Shown: positions 16,976 to 25,448, counted from the stretch's first letter. The stretch is 52,750 nucleotides of DNA from Variovorax paradoxus (GCF_018614955.1 NZ_JAGGNV010000062.1:1-52750); one strand, 5' to 3'. Numbers and translations are program-made. The notes: generated from the letters alone by a model not told the origin.

Positions 16976-18274
16976 ATGGTTCCCCACCTCGTCACCGCCC
17001 TGACCGGCCCCATCAACGAACTCGAACAACGCGTTCTCGACTCCATGCCGGCCATCGAGCGCTGGTTCCGGCTCGAATGGATGGAGCACACCCCGCCCTT
17101 CTACAGCTCGGTCGACATCCGCAACGCCGGCTTCAAGCTGGCGCCGGTCGACACCAACCTCTACCCCGGCGGCTGGAACAACCTGACCGAGGACATGCTG
17201 CCGCTGGCGGTGCAGGCCGCGCAGGCTGCGATCGAGAAGATCTGCCCCGAGGCGCGCAACCTGCTGGTGATCCCGGAAAACAATGCGCGCAACACCTTCT
17301 ACCTGGCCAACGTGGCCCGGCTGGTGCGGATTTTTCACATGGCGGGGCTCAACGTGCGCGTGGGCTCGATCGATCCGGCCATCAAGTCGCCCAAGAAGAT
17401 CGAGCTGCCGAATGGCGAGACCGTGTGCCTGGAGCCCGTGGTGCGCGGCAAGCGGCGCCTGGGGCTCAAGCATTTCGACCCCTGCACCATCCTGCTCAAC
17501 AACGACCTCTTGGCCGGCACGCCCGGCATCCTGGAAGACCTGCACGAGCAGTACCTGCTGCCGCCGCTCCATGCCGGCTGGTCGGTGCGCCGCAAGAGCA
17601 ACCACTTCCACAGCTACGAGGAAGTGTCCAAGCGCTTCGGCAAGCTGCTGGGCATCGACCCCTGGCTGATCAACCCGATGTACGCGCGGGCCAGCGGCGT
17701 CGATATCGCCGAAGGCCAGGGGATGGATGTGCTGACCAGCCACGTGGACGCGCTGCTCACCAAGATCCGTCGCAAGTACAAGGAATACGGCATCAACGAG
17801 AAGCCCTTCGTGGTCGTCAAGGCCGACAACGGCGCCCATCGCATGGGCGTCATGACGGTGCGCGACGTCAAGGACCTCGAGGCCCTCGGCCGCAGGCCGC
17901 GCAACAAGACAACCAGCGCCGCCGGGGAAGCCCAGGAGCCGGGCGATGTGATCGTGCAGGAAGGCGTGCTGACCAACGAGCGCGTGCACGACGGCGTCGC
18001 CGAGCCGGTGGTCTACATGATGGACCGCTACGTGGTCGGCGGCTTCTATCGCGTGCATGCCGAGCGCAGTCCCGACGAGAACCTCAACCTCCCGGGCGCG
18101 AGCTTCGTGCCCTTGGCGTTTTCGGAGAGTGCGCACTTACCGCAACCCGGAGCCAAGCCCGGCGCGAGTGCCCCGAACCGCTTCTACATGTACGGCGTGA
18201 TCGGGCGGCTGGCCATGGTGGCGGCCAGCTACGAGCTCGAGGCGACCGATCCGGACGCCGAAATCTACGAATGA
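16976..18274 (+). CDS. gshA: Glutamate--cysteine ligase (proteobacterial/acidithiobacillus-type)
   Basis: This 432-residue enzyme should carry out the first step of glutathione synthesis, joining glutamate and cysteine. It matches the family of GshA proteins distinct from E. coli GshA, with NLYPGGWNNLTEDMLPLA near residue 60, NNARNTFYLANVARLVRIF, SNHFHSYEEVSKRFGKLLG and FVVVKADNGAHRMGVMTV. GshB lies about 2.2 kb downstream on the same strand, with kup and a small ORF between. The start ATG at 16976 has only a weak ribosome site (AAGG). The family call rests on recalled sequence character, not an alignment. Confidence 0.88.
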   Translation: MVPHLVTALTGPINELEQRVLDSMPAIERWFRLEWMEHTPPFYSSVDIRNAGFKLAPVDTNLYPGGWNNLTEDMLPLAVQAAQAAIEKICPEARNLLVIPENNARNTFYLANVARLVRIFHMAGLNVRVGSIDPAIKSPKKIELPNGETVCLEPVVRGKRRLGLKHFDPCTILLNNDLLAGTPGILEDLHEQYLLPPLHAGWSVRRKSNHFHSYEEVSKRFGKLLGIDPWLINPMYARASGVDIAEGQGMDVLTSHVDALLTKIRRKYKEYGINEKPFVVVKADNGAHRMGVMTVRDVKDLEALGRRPRNKTTSAAGEAQEPGDVIVQEGVLTNERVHDGVAEPVVYMMDRYVVGGFYRVHAERSPDENLNLPGASFVPLAFSESAHLPQPGAKPGASAPNRFYMYGVIGRLAMVAASYELEATDPDAEIYE

Positions 18275-18363
18275 TTTCGTAGTACGTGTTGCGAGGCCTT
18301 CGGGCGGCGGCAAAATAGCGACCCCACAGCAACGCAAACAAGAGGGCGGAAGGCGACGCGGCG

Positions 18364-18399
18364 GCTGCACCCAGCTGCCCAGGCGCCCGGGCGTGCAGC
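18364..18399 (+). repeat. Hairpin in the kup leader
   Basis: GCTGCAC (18364-18370) pairs with GTGCAGC (18393-18399), with inner GCCC (18377-18380) and GGGC (18389-18392). It ends 31 bases before the kup GTG, followed by a CCCTTTTT run at 18413-18420. It could be a weak terminator/attenuator or just a GC-rich fold. Confidence 0.35.
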
Positions 18400-18430
18400 G
18401 TCACGCCGGACACCCTTTTTCATCGACTCC

Positions 18431-20299
18431 GTGTCCCCCACCAAATCCTCCTCTGCCGCGCTGATCCTTGCGGCCATCGGTGTCGTCTACGGCGACATCG
18501 GCACCAGCGTTCTGTATGCGGTCAAGGAGGTGTTCGGCCACGGCCACGTTCCCTTCACGGTCGAGAACGTCTACGGCATCCTGTCGATGTTCTTCTGGAC
18601 GCTGACGGTGATCGTCTCGCTCAAGTACGTGGTGCTGGTCCTGCGGGCCGACAACGAGGGCGAGGGCGGACTGGTCGCGATGCTGGCGTTGGCCTCGCAG
18701 GCCGTGGTCGACAAGCCCCGCCTGCGCCAAGTGCTGCTGGTGGTCGGCATCTTCGGCACCTCGCTCTTCTACGGCGACGGCGTCATCACGCCGGCCATTT
18801 CGGTGCTGTCGGCGGTCGAGGGCCTGGAGGTGGTGTCGCCGCACTTCAAGCATTACGTGATCCCGATCACGCTGGTCGTGCTGTTCTGCCTGTTCGCACT
18901 CCAGAAGCACGGCACCGCGGGCATCGGCCGCTACTTCGGCCCGATCACGCTGGTCTGGTTCTTCGTGATCGCGCTGCTGGGCGTGTGGCAGATCCTCGCC
19001 CATCCGGAAATCCTCAAGGCCATGAGCCCGCACTACGCGCTGCGCTTCATGTGGGACAACCCGGGCACCAGCTTCATCATCCTCGGCGCGACCGTACTGT
19101 GCGTGACCGGTGCCGAGGCGCTCTACGCCGACCTCGGCCACTTCGGCAAGCGGCCGATCCGCATCGCGTGGTTCTCGGTCGTGATGCCGGCGCTGACGCT
19201 CAACTACTTCGGCCAGGGCGCGCTGCTGCTGGAGAACCCGTCGGCGGTGAAGAATCCCTTCTACATGATGGCGCCCGAATGGGCCCTGATACCGCTGGTG
19301 CTGCTCGCCACCGCCGCCACGGTCATCGCGTCGCAGGCGCTCATCACCGGGGCCTTCAGCGTCACGCGGCAGGTGATCCAGCTCGGCTACCTGCCGCGCC
19401 TGAACATCGAGCACACCAGCGTGCGCACTGCGGGCCAGATCTACATTCCCTTCGTCAACTGGGGGCTGTTCGTCGCGATCGTGCTGGCGGTGGTCATGTT
19501 CCGCTCGTCGAGCAACCTGGCCGCGGCCTACGGCATCGCCGTGACCACCGACATGCTGATCACCACGGTGCTGACCTTCTTCGTGATCCGCTATGCATGG
19601 AAGTACCCGCTCGCGCTGTGCATCGCCGCGACCGGCGCCTTCTTCGTGGTCGACTTCCTGTTCTTCGCCTCCAACCTGCTGAAGCTGTTCGAAGGCGGCT
19701 GGTTCCCGCTCCTCATCGGCGGGTCCATCTTCATGCTGATGCTGACCTGGAAGGAGGGCCGGCGCCTCATGGGCCAGATGCAGCTGGCCGAGGCCATCGA
19801 CCTGCGCGGCTTCCTTGATTCGGTGTTCGTCAATCCGCCGGCGCGCGTCGACGGCACGGCGGTGTTCATGACCGCGGAGCCGGGCGTGGTGCCCAATGCG
19901 CTTCTGCACAACCTCAAGCACAACAAGGTGATGCACGAGCAGAACCTGTTCGTCACCGTGCGCAGCCACGAAGTGCCCTGGATCTCGATGGACAAGCGCA
20001 TCGAGATGGAGCCGCTCGGCCACCATTGCTGGCAGGTGATCGTGCACTACGGCTTCAAGAACGACGTCGACCTGCCGCGCGCGCTGGAGCACGCCCGCCT
20101 GCGCGGCTGCCAGCTCGAGCCGATGACGACCAGCTACTTCCTCTCGCGCGACGTGGTGATCCCCACGCTCGGCAGCGGCATGGCGCCGTGGCGCGAGAAG
20201 CTCTTCGCGCAGATGCACCACAACGCGAGCGGAGCGGCGGGCTTCCTCGGGCTGCCGAACAATGCCGTGGTGGAGCTGGGCTCGAAGATCGAGATCTAG
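18431..20299 (+). CDS. kup: Kup/Trk-family potassium uptake permease
   Basis: This 622-residue proton-coupled K+ symporter has about 12 membrane helices in the first 430 residues and a soluble C-terminal domain. The N-terminus AAIGVVYGDIGTSVLYAVKE is the family signature, with the conserved GDIGTS. SLFYGDGVITPAISVLSAVE and GAEALYADLGHFG follow. The GTG at 18431 is the only reasonable start and lacks a clear ribosome site. It sits between the two glutathione-synthesis genes. Kup generally works at low pH in other bacteria. Confidence 0.95.
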   Translation: MSPTKSSSAALILAAIGVVYGDIGTSVLYAVKEVFGHGHVPFTVENVYGILSMFFWTLTVIVSLKYVVLVLRADNEGEGGLVAMLALASQAVVDKPRLRQVLLVVGIFGTSLFYGDGVITPAISVLSAVEGLEVVSPHFKHYVIPITLVVLFCLFALQKHGTAGIGRYFGPITLVWFFVIALLGVWQILAHPEILKAMSPHYALRFMWDNPGTSFIILGATVLCVTGAEALYADLGHFGKRPIRIAWFSVVMPALTLNYFGQGALLLENPSAVKNPFYMMAPEWALIPLVLLATAATVIASQALITGAFSVTRQVIQLGYLPRLNIEHTSVRTAGQIYIPFVNWGLFVAIVLAVVMFRSSSNLAAAYGIAVTTDMLITTVLTFFVIRYAWKYPLALCIAATGAFFVVDFLFFASNLLKLFEGGWFPLLIGGSIFMLMLTWKEGRRLMGQMQLAEAIDLRGFLDSVFVNPPARVDGTAVFMTAEPGVVPNALLHNLKHNKVMHEQNLFVTVRSHEVPWISMDKRIEMEPLGHHCWQVIVHYGFKNDVDLPRALEHARLRGCQLEPMTTSYFLSRDVVIPTLGSGMAPWREKLFAQMHHNASGAAGFLGLPNNAVVELGSKIEI

Positions 20300-20306
20300 G
20301 GCGTCC

Positions 20307-20471
20307 ATGCGATTCTTCAAGGACCTGAGCCTTTCGGCCATCCAGCAGCTCGGCCGCGGCAAACCCTTCGCCGGCAAGGACATCGCACCTGCCTGCAAGA
20401 TCAAGCAAGACGCACGGGCCGCTTCTGCCGAAGCCGCCCCTTCCTCATCGATCGCCGGAAAGACATCCTGA
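20307..20471 (+). CDS. Small hypothetical protein between kup and gshB
   Basis: A 54-codon frame starts 7 bases after kup and ends with a TGA whose last base is the A of the gshB ATG (TGATG), a classic coupling overlap. It reads MRFFKDLSLSAIQQLGRGKP followed by a low-complexity Ala/Ser-rich end. There is no signal peptide and no motif I recognise. The position suggests real translation that feeds ribosomes to gshB, but coding bias alone does not prove it. Confidence 0.45.
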   Translation: MRFFKDLSLSAIQQLGRGKPFAGKDIAPACKIKQDARAASAEAAPSSSIAGKTS

Positions 20472-21412
20472 TGCACATCCTTTTCATCGCTGACCCGCTC
20501 GAGCAGTTCAAGATCTACAAGGACACCACCTTCTCGATGATGCGCGAGGCGCAGCGCCGCGGCTACACGCTGTCGGCCTGCGTGCCGCAGGATCTCAACT
20601 GGCAGCGCGGGCGCCCCGTCAGCGCCAGGGTGCGAGAGATCGTGCTGACCGGCGAGCAGGCATGGTTCCGCGAAGAGGCCGTGATCGAGCGCCCGCTGCA
20701 TGTTTTCGACGTCGTGCTGATGCGCAAGGACCCGCCCTTCGACGCCGAGTACATCTACGCCACCCACCTGCTCGAGCAGGCCGAGCGCGAAGGCGCGCGC
20801 GTGGTCAACCGGCCGCGCGCGCTGCGCGACCATCCCGAGAAGCTCGCGATCATGGAGTTCGCCGAGTACACGACGCCCACGCTGGTCACGCGCGATGCGG
20901 CCGCGGTGCGCGCCTTCCATGCCGAGCACCAGGACATCATCCTGAAGCCGCTCGACGGCATGGGCGGCATGGGCATCTTCCGCGTCAAGGCCGACGGGCT
21001 GAACCTCGGCTCGATCGTCGAGACGCTCAACAAGAACGGCGCCGAAACCATCATGGTGCAGCGCTTCGTGCCCGAGATCACGCAGGGCGACAAGCGCATC
21101 CTCGTGATCGGCGGCCAGCCCGTGCCGCACAGCCTGGCGCGCATTCCGCAGGGCACCGAGGTGCGCGGCAACCTCGCGGCCGGCGGCAAGGGCGTGGCGC
21201 AGCCGCTGACCGACCAGGACCGGCGCATCGCCGAAGCCATCGGCCCGGTATTGAACGAACGCGGCCTGCTGCTGATAGGGCTCGACGTGATCGGCGGCTC
21301 GCTGACCGAGATCAACGTGACCAGCCCGACCTGCTTCCAGGAGATCACCGAACAGACCGGCTTCGACGTGCCGGCGATGTTCATCGATGCGCTGGAGGCG
21401 TATCTGCGGTAG
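20471..21412 (+). CDS. gshB: Glutathione synthetase
   Basis: This 313-residue ATP-grasp enzyme adds glycine to gamma-glutamylcysteine. It starts MHILFIADPLEQFKIYKDTT, with VVNRPRALRDHPEKLAIMEF, the glycine-rich ATP loop LKPLDGMGGMGIFRVK near 158-173, and LIGLDVIGGSLTEINVTSPT with the metal-binding Glu/Asn. Length equals the bacterial family. It is coupled to the preceding small frame by a TGATG overlap. It converges on the amidotransferase gene with a 54-base gap lacking a clear terminator. Confidence 0.96.
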   Translation: MHILFIADPLEQFKIYKDTTFSMMREAQRRGYTLSACVPQDLNWQRGRPVSARVREIVLTGEQAWFREEAVIERPLHVFDVVLMRKDPPFDAEYIYATHLLEQAEREGARVVNRPRALRDHPEKLAIMEFAEYTTPTLVTRDAAAVRAFHAEHQDIILKPLDGMGGMGIFRVKADGLNLGSIVETLNKNGAETIMVQRFVPEITQGDKRILVIGGQPVPHSLARIPQGTEVRGNLAAGGKGVAQPLTDQDRRIAEAIGPVLNERGLLLIGLDVIGGSLTEINVTSPTCFQEITEQTGFDVPAMFIDALEAYLR

Positions 21413-21466
21413 TCGCTAGCCCGGCGCGCGCACCGCCGGCGAAGCCCGTGCGCGGCGCCGGCGATT

Positions 21467-22231
21467 TCAGCCGGCGCGCCGGCCGTCGACGAACACCGCG
21501 AGCTCGTTGGGCGCGAAGGCGGTCCAGGTCTCGTTGGTGGTCAGCGGCGCCGTCACCACCACCGCCACGCGGTCGTTCGGCGTGGTGTGCTGCGCGAAGT
21601 CGATGCTCAAGTCTTCGTCCGAGAGCTCGGCCGTCACGAAGGGATGTCGGCGCTCGATGTACCAGAGGTTCGTCGAGGCGTGCGACCAGAGCGCCTGCCC
21701 GTTCGAGAGCATGAAGTTGAAGGTGCCGTGGCGCGCGAAGCGCGGCGCCAGCTCGCGCAGCGTGAGCGTCAGCTCCTCGACGCTCGGCACGCCGGCATGC
21801 GACTTGGCGAGCTCCTGCATGATCCAGCAGAAGGCGTGCTCGCTGTCGGTGTTGCCCACGGGATGAAAGTTGCCGTGCAGCCGCGGCCTGAAGTCCTTCA
21901 GGTCGCCGTTGTGCGCGAACACCCAGTAGCGGCCCCACAGCTCGCGCACGAAGGGGTGGCAGTTCTGCAGGTTCACCGCGCCCTGCGTGGCCTTGCGGAT
22001 GTGCGCGATGACGTTGCGGCTCTGGATCGGGTAGCGCCGGATCAGCTCGGCCACCGGCGACTCGCAGGCCGGCTGGTGATCGACGAAATGCCTGAGGCCG
22101 CGGTCCTCGAAGAAGGCGATGCCCCAGCCGTCGGCATGGTGGTCGGTGCGCCCGCCGCGCTGCGCGAAGCCCGTGAAGCTGAATGTCACGTCGGTCGGTG
22201 TGTTGCAGTTCATTCCGAGCAGCTGGCACAT
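21467..22231 (-). CDS. Class II glutamine amidotransferase (YafJ-like)
   Basis: This 254-residue N-terminal nucleophile amidotransferase begins MCQLLGMNCNTPTDVTF, so Cys2 becomes the catalytic nucleophile after Met removal. Further family marks are HADGWGIAFFE, AHIRKATQG and WVFAHNGDLKDF. No synthase domain is fused to it, so its acceptor substrate is unknown; relatives are annotated only as predicted amidotransferases. I fixed the start at 22231 because the Cys must directly follow Met; in-frame codons upstream would bury it. Confidence 0.85.
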   Translation of the reverse strand: MCQLLGMNCNTPTDVTFSFTGFAQRGGRTDHHADGWGIAFFEDRGLRHFVDHQPACESPVAELIRRYPIQSRNVIAHIRKATQGAVNLQNCHPFVRELWGRYWVFAHNGDLKDFRPRLHGNFHPVGNTDSEHAFCWIMQELAKSHAGVPSVEELTLTLRELAPRFARHGTFNFMLSNGQALWSHASTNLWYIERRHPFVTAELSDEDLSIDFAQHTTPNDRVAVVVTAPLTTNETWTAFAPNELAVFVDGRRAG

Positions 22232-22302
22232 GTCCTTATTAGACTGCAGTGCGCTGCCCGTTCCGCCACGGTGCCGAGCCCATTCCAGGAACACCGCGGA
22301 AC

Positions 22303-22380
22303 CGGCTTGCCGGGCCGCTGGTGTTGCCCCCGGTGAGGGGGTTGGCGTAGCGACACGAAGTGCGCGAAGCCTGGGGGAGA
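22303..22380. repeat. Interspersed intergenic repeat (Comamonadaceae-type)
   Basis: The stretch contains CCCCCGGTGAGGGGG, a 5-bp stem with a 5-base loop, then TTGGCGTAGCGACACGAAG and TGCGCGAAGCCTGGGGGAG. From memory, nearly the same block occurs many times between genes in Variovorax, Acidovorax and relatives. It ends directly at the 3' end of the drug-exporter gene and separates it from the amidotransferase. There is only one copy in this window. Confidence 0.55.
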
Positions 22381-22381
22381 G

Positions 22382-23824
22382 CTATTTTTCGCGCAGCTGC
22401 CAGGCCGCGCAGATCGCCAGCGCGCAGAGGCCGGCCAGCATCGCGAACACCTCGTCGAAGGCCGCCAACCGCGCCGGGCTGGTGGCCGCGTTGACCAGCG
22501 AATCGCCATGCGCCGCCAGCCGCCATTCGAGCACGATCGCGCACAGGCTCACGCCGGCCGCGCCGCCCAGCATGCGCAGGAAGTTGATCGCGCTCGCGCC
22601 CTGCGGAATCAGCGGTTTGGCGAGCGGGCGCATCGAGCCCAGGTTGAGCGAGGGCAAGATGAAGCCGAGCCCGACGCGGCCGATGATCGCGAAGGCCACC
22701 AGCAGCCAGAGCGCGCTGTCCAGCCGCAACAGCAGCATCAGCGCGAAGGACACGGCCAGCAGCGCGAGGCCGGTGCACACCAGGAGCCAGGTCGGGTGCC
22801 GGTCTGCGAGCCGGCCGACACCGGCGATGGTGAAGGCGAGCACGATGCCGGCCGGCAGCAGGATGGTGCCGACGTGCGAAGCCGAGAGCTGCAGCCCGAC
22901 CTGCATGTAGACCGGCAGCAGGTAGGTCGAGCCGAACAGCGCCGTGCCGTAGATGAAGGCCACCACGCTGCCCATTGCGAACTGCCGGTACTGGAACAGC
23001 GCCAGGTTCATCAGCGGTGTGCCGCCCGCGGCCGCGAGCCGCTTCTGCCAGCCGATGAAGGCGCCGAAGGCAGCGACCGCGCCGACGAGCAGTGCCGCAG
23101 CCTGCAGCGGCGCATCGCCGCGCAGCTCGACCAGCCCGTTCAGCAGGCACAAGGTGCCGGCGGTGCCCAGCGCGAGCCCGCCCCAGTCGAGCCCGCTGCT
23201 GCGCGCCGCCGCCACGCCGCCGGGCGCCGTGGTCGGCACGAACTTGTAGGCCAGCCAGATCGAGGCGATGCAGAAAGGCACCACCATGAAGAAGATCGAG
23301 CGCCAGCCGAACAGGTCGACCAGCACGCCGCCGATGCTGGGGCCGATGGCCGGCGCCAGCACCACGCCCATGCCGAAGATGCCGGTTGCGCGGCCCTGCT
23401 CGTGGGGCTCGAAGGCGCGCAGGATGATGATGGCCGGGATCGGCTGCACCACGCCGGCCGCCAGGCCCTCGGCGACGCGCGCGGCCAGCACCAGCGGGAA
23501 TTGGTTGGCCAGCCCGCCTGCGATGCCGCCTGCGAGCAGCAGCACCATGGTGCCCACATAGGTGCGGCGATAGCCGTAGCGCGCGAGCAGCCAGGGCGTG
23601 GTCAGCATCGACACCGTCATCGCGACCATGAAGCCCGAGCTGACCCACTGCGCGCGTTCCTGCCCCAGCGCGAAGTGATGGCTCATGCCCGGGATCGCCA
23701 CGTTGACGATGGTCGAGGACATGATCGAGGCCATGACGCCTACCATCACGGAAAAGAGCAGAAGCCAACGGTAGCGGGCGCCGTAACGGCTGCTGAGGGA
23801 TTGCGGCGGGAGCGTCGAGGTCAT
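22382..23824 (-). CDS. DHA2-family (EmrB/QacA-like) MFS drug exporter
   Basis: This 480-residue protein has about 14 predicted membrane helices. Helix 1 begins WLLLFSVMVGVMASIMSSTI, with the DHA2-type VNVAIPGM. WLLARYGYRRTY is motif A between helices 2 and 3, and GVVLAPAIGPSIGGVLVDLF is antiporter motif C in helix 5. The family uses the proton gradient to expel drugs or toxic metabolites. No membrane-fusion partner (EmrA type) is adjacent, so it likely works alone or with a distant partner. Substrate is unknown. It is divergent from the metallopeptidase gene, with 123 bases between. Confidence 0.9.
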   Translation of the reverse strand: MTSTLPPQSLSSRYGARYRWLLLFSVMVGVMASIMSSTIVNVAIPGMSHHFALGQERAQWVSSGFMVAMTVSMLTTPWLLARYGYRRTYVGTMVLLLAGGIAGGLANQFPLVLAARVAEGLAAGVVQPIPAIIILRAFEPHEQGRATGIFGMGVVLAPAIGPSIGGVLVDLFGWRSIFFMVVPFCIASIWLAYKFVPTTAPGGVAAARSSGLDWGGLALGTAGTLCLLNGLVELRGDAPLQAAALLVGAVAAFGAFIGWQKRLAAAGGTPLMNLALFQYRQFAMGSVVAFIYGTALFGSTYLLPVYMQVGLQLSASHVGTILLPAGIVLAFTIAGVGRLADRHPTWLLVCTGLALLAVSFALMLLLRLDSALWLLVAFAIIGRVGLGFILPSLNLGSMRPLAKPLIPQGASAINFLRMLGGAAGVSLCAIVLEWRLAAHGDSLVNAATSPARLAAFDEVFAMLAGLCALAICAAWQLREK

Positions 23825-23947
23825 CGGGGTCGGTGGCCTGTTCGGGCCGTCCTACAAGGATATCGGTGTTTGCGCGCCGTTCGGCACACGGGCGACCCTT
23901 CACAATGGCCCGGCTGTCCCGCCCGAAGTCCAAAAGAACAGAGAGCC

Positions 23948-25246
23948 ATGGAACCCACCACCCCCGACGACAGCGTCCCCGCCGTCGAAGCCGCGCCCTC
24001 GCTCGCGGCCGAACTCCAGGCGCCGACCGTCACGCGCGCCTACCAGTGCCAGTGCGGTCGCCCCGTGTTCCTGCGCAACAGCCAGTGCCTGGCTTGCCAT
24101 ACGCCGCTCGGCTACGTGATCGAAAGCCTCGGCGTGGTGCCGCTCGCACCCGCAACCTTCGACGGCGCCGAGCCCGATACCTTCACCGTCTTCGGCGATG
24201 CCAAGGGCAAGGCCTACCGCAGCTGCGACAACCTGATGACCCCGGCGGCCTGCAACTGGATGGTGCCGGCGCCGCGCGAGGGCGACGACCCGGCCTTCAA
24301 TACCGACGGCCTGGTGCCGGGGCTTTGCCTCTCATGCAGTGTCACGCGCACCATCCCCGACCTGTCGATCGAGAGCAACGGCGAGCTGTGGCGCAAGCTC
24401 GAGCTGGCCAAGCGCCGGCTGATCTCGCAGCTGCTGGCGCTGGGGCTGCCGGTCGTCACGCGCCTGAGCGATCCGGTGCACGGGCTGGCCTTCGACTTTC
24501 TCGGCAACATGCCGGGCGGCCCACACGTGATGACCGGCCACGAAATGGGCGTGATCACGCTCAACGCCGAGGAGGCCGAAGACGCGGTGCGCGAACGCAT
24601 CCGTGCCGAGATGCGCGAGCCCTACCGCACGCTGGTCGGCCATTTCCGCCACGAGATCGGCCACTACTACTGGGACCTGCTGGTCTTCCCGACGCCGTGG
24701 CTCGAGAGCTTCCGCGAGCTCTTCGGCGACGAGCGCGCCGACTACGCGACGGCGCTGCGCAAGCACTACGACAACGGGCCGCCGCCCGACTGGGCGAACC
24801 GCTACGTCACGAGCTACGCGAGCGCGCATCCGTGGGAGGACTGGGCCGAAACCTGGGCCCACTACCTGCACATGGCCGACACCGCGGACACGGCGAAGAG
24901 CTTCGGCGTCGATGCGCAGAACGTCGAGCTCACGAGCGATCTGTTCGAGCTCTCGGATCTCTGGCAGCCCGAACATCCCGGGGCGGCGAATTTCCTCGAC
25001 TTCCTCAACGGCTGGGTGCGCCTGACCAATGTGCTCAACGAGCTGTCGCGCAGCATGGGCCAGCCCGACTACTACCCCTTCGTGCTGCCGCACGCGGCGG
25101 TGGGCAAGCTGCAGTTCATCCATGAGGTGATCGCAGAGCAGCGGGAACGCGGCCGGCAGCCGCCGGCGCCCCTCAATCCTGAACCGCCGGCGCAGGAGCA
25201 GGATCAGCAGCAGTCGCAGCAACAGCAACAGCAACAGCAGCAGTAG
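23948..25246 (+). CDS. Zinc-ribbon protein with HExxH metallopeptidase-like domain
   Basis: The 432-residue product has an N-terminal zinc ribbon, CQCGR at about 34-38 and CLACH at about 47-51, followed by a domain carrying HEIGH at 235-239, a gluzincin-type zinc site. HPWEDWAETWAHYLH near 294-308 probably provides the third ligand. I recall such proteins only as putative zinc-binding peptidases of unknown role. There is no signal peptide, so it is cytoplasmic. The last 15 residues are almost pure glutamine, encoded by a CAG/CAA tract that overlaps the 3' end of the convergent CWC gene. An AGAGCC weak ribosome site precedes the ATG at 23948. Confidence 0.75.
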   Translation: MEPTTPDDSVPAVEAAPSLAAELQAPTVTRAYQCQCGRPVFLRNSQCLACHTPLGYVIESLGVVPLAPATFDGAEPDTFTVFGDAKGKAYRSCDNLMTPAACNWMVPAPREGDDPAFNTDGLVPGLCLSCSVTRTIPDLSIESNGELWRKLELAKRRLISQLLALGLPVVTRLSDPVHGLAFDFLGNMPGGPHVMTGHEMGVITLNAEEAEDAVRERIRAEMREPYRTLVGHFRHEIGHYYWDLLVFPTPWLESFRELFGDERADYATALRKHYDNGPPPDWANRYVTSYASAHPWEDWAETWAHYLHMADTADTAKSFGVDAQNVELTSDLFELSDLWQPEHPGAANFLDFLNGWVRLTNVLNELSRSMGQPDYYPFVLPHAAVGKLQFIHEVIAEQRERGRQPPAPLNPEPPAQEQDQQQSQQQQQQQQQ

Positions 25247-25448
25247 CGCAGCGCGCGCAGATGCAGGCGAGGCCGCGCATCTCTGCAGGGACGCGCGCGA
25301 GCACGGCGCGGTCGAAGTCGGCCTGCATGCACCAGCAGGGCGGCTGCGCCCGCCCGGTCTCGCGCTCGATCTCCATCGCACAGCGGTTCGCCTCGCCGCA
25401 CAGCGGGCAGCGCGAAGGATCGGGCCGTGCAGCTTCCTCGTTGTTCAT
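25173..25448 (-). CDS. Cysteine-rich CWC-family protein
   Basis: This 91-residue protein has the cysteine pattern of the CWC family: C14-P-L-C17, C23, PCWC (38-40), CIC (62-64) and C67, with VPAEMRGLACICARC. These small proteins probably bind zinc or another metal; their role is unknown. The ATG at 25448 overlaps the stop of the phosphofructokinase gene (ATGA), so it is translationally coupled to it. The last 20 or so residues are Ala/Val/Pro-rich because they are read from the antisense of the poly-Gln tract of the convergent peptidase gene, a 74-base overlap. Confidence 0.75.
   Translation of the reverse strand: MNNEEAARPDPSRCPLCGEANRCAMEIERETGRAQPPCWCMQADFDRAVLARVPAEMRGLACICARCATAAVAVAVAATAADPAPAPAVQD
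25205..25243. repeat. CAG/CAA trinucleotide tract in the overlap of two genes
   Basis: Thirteen codons before the peptidase stop are all CAG or CAA except one TCG. On the minus strand the same bases lie in a different reading phase and give alternating Ala and Val in the CWC protein. Such tracts can change length by slippage, and a change of whole triplets would alter both proteins without breaking either frame. Confidence 0.85.

Noticed and set aside
15392..18136. 914-codon antisense frame across proA and gshA
   Set aside because: It spans two proven genes and the gap between them, with no domain.
18413..18420. CCCTTTTT run before kup as a terminator tail
   Set aside because: The hairpin at 18364-18399 is 13 bases away, too far for a Rho-independent terminator.
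18401..21130. 909-codon antisense frame across kup and gshB
   Set aside because: Same reason as the other antisense frames; no motif, highly charged composition, crosses gene borders.
22508..23947. N-terminal extension of the metallopeptidase frame
   Set aside because: The first 480 codons are antisense to the drug exporter and show no domain; the zinc ribbon starts after the ATG at 23948.
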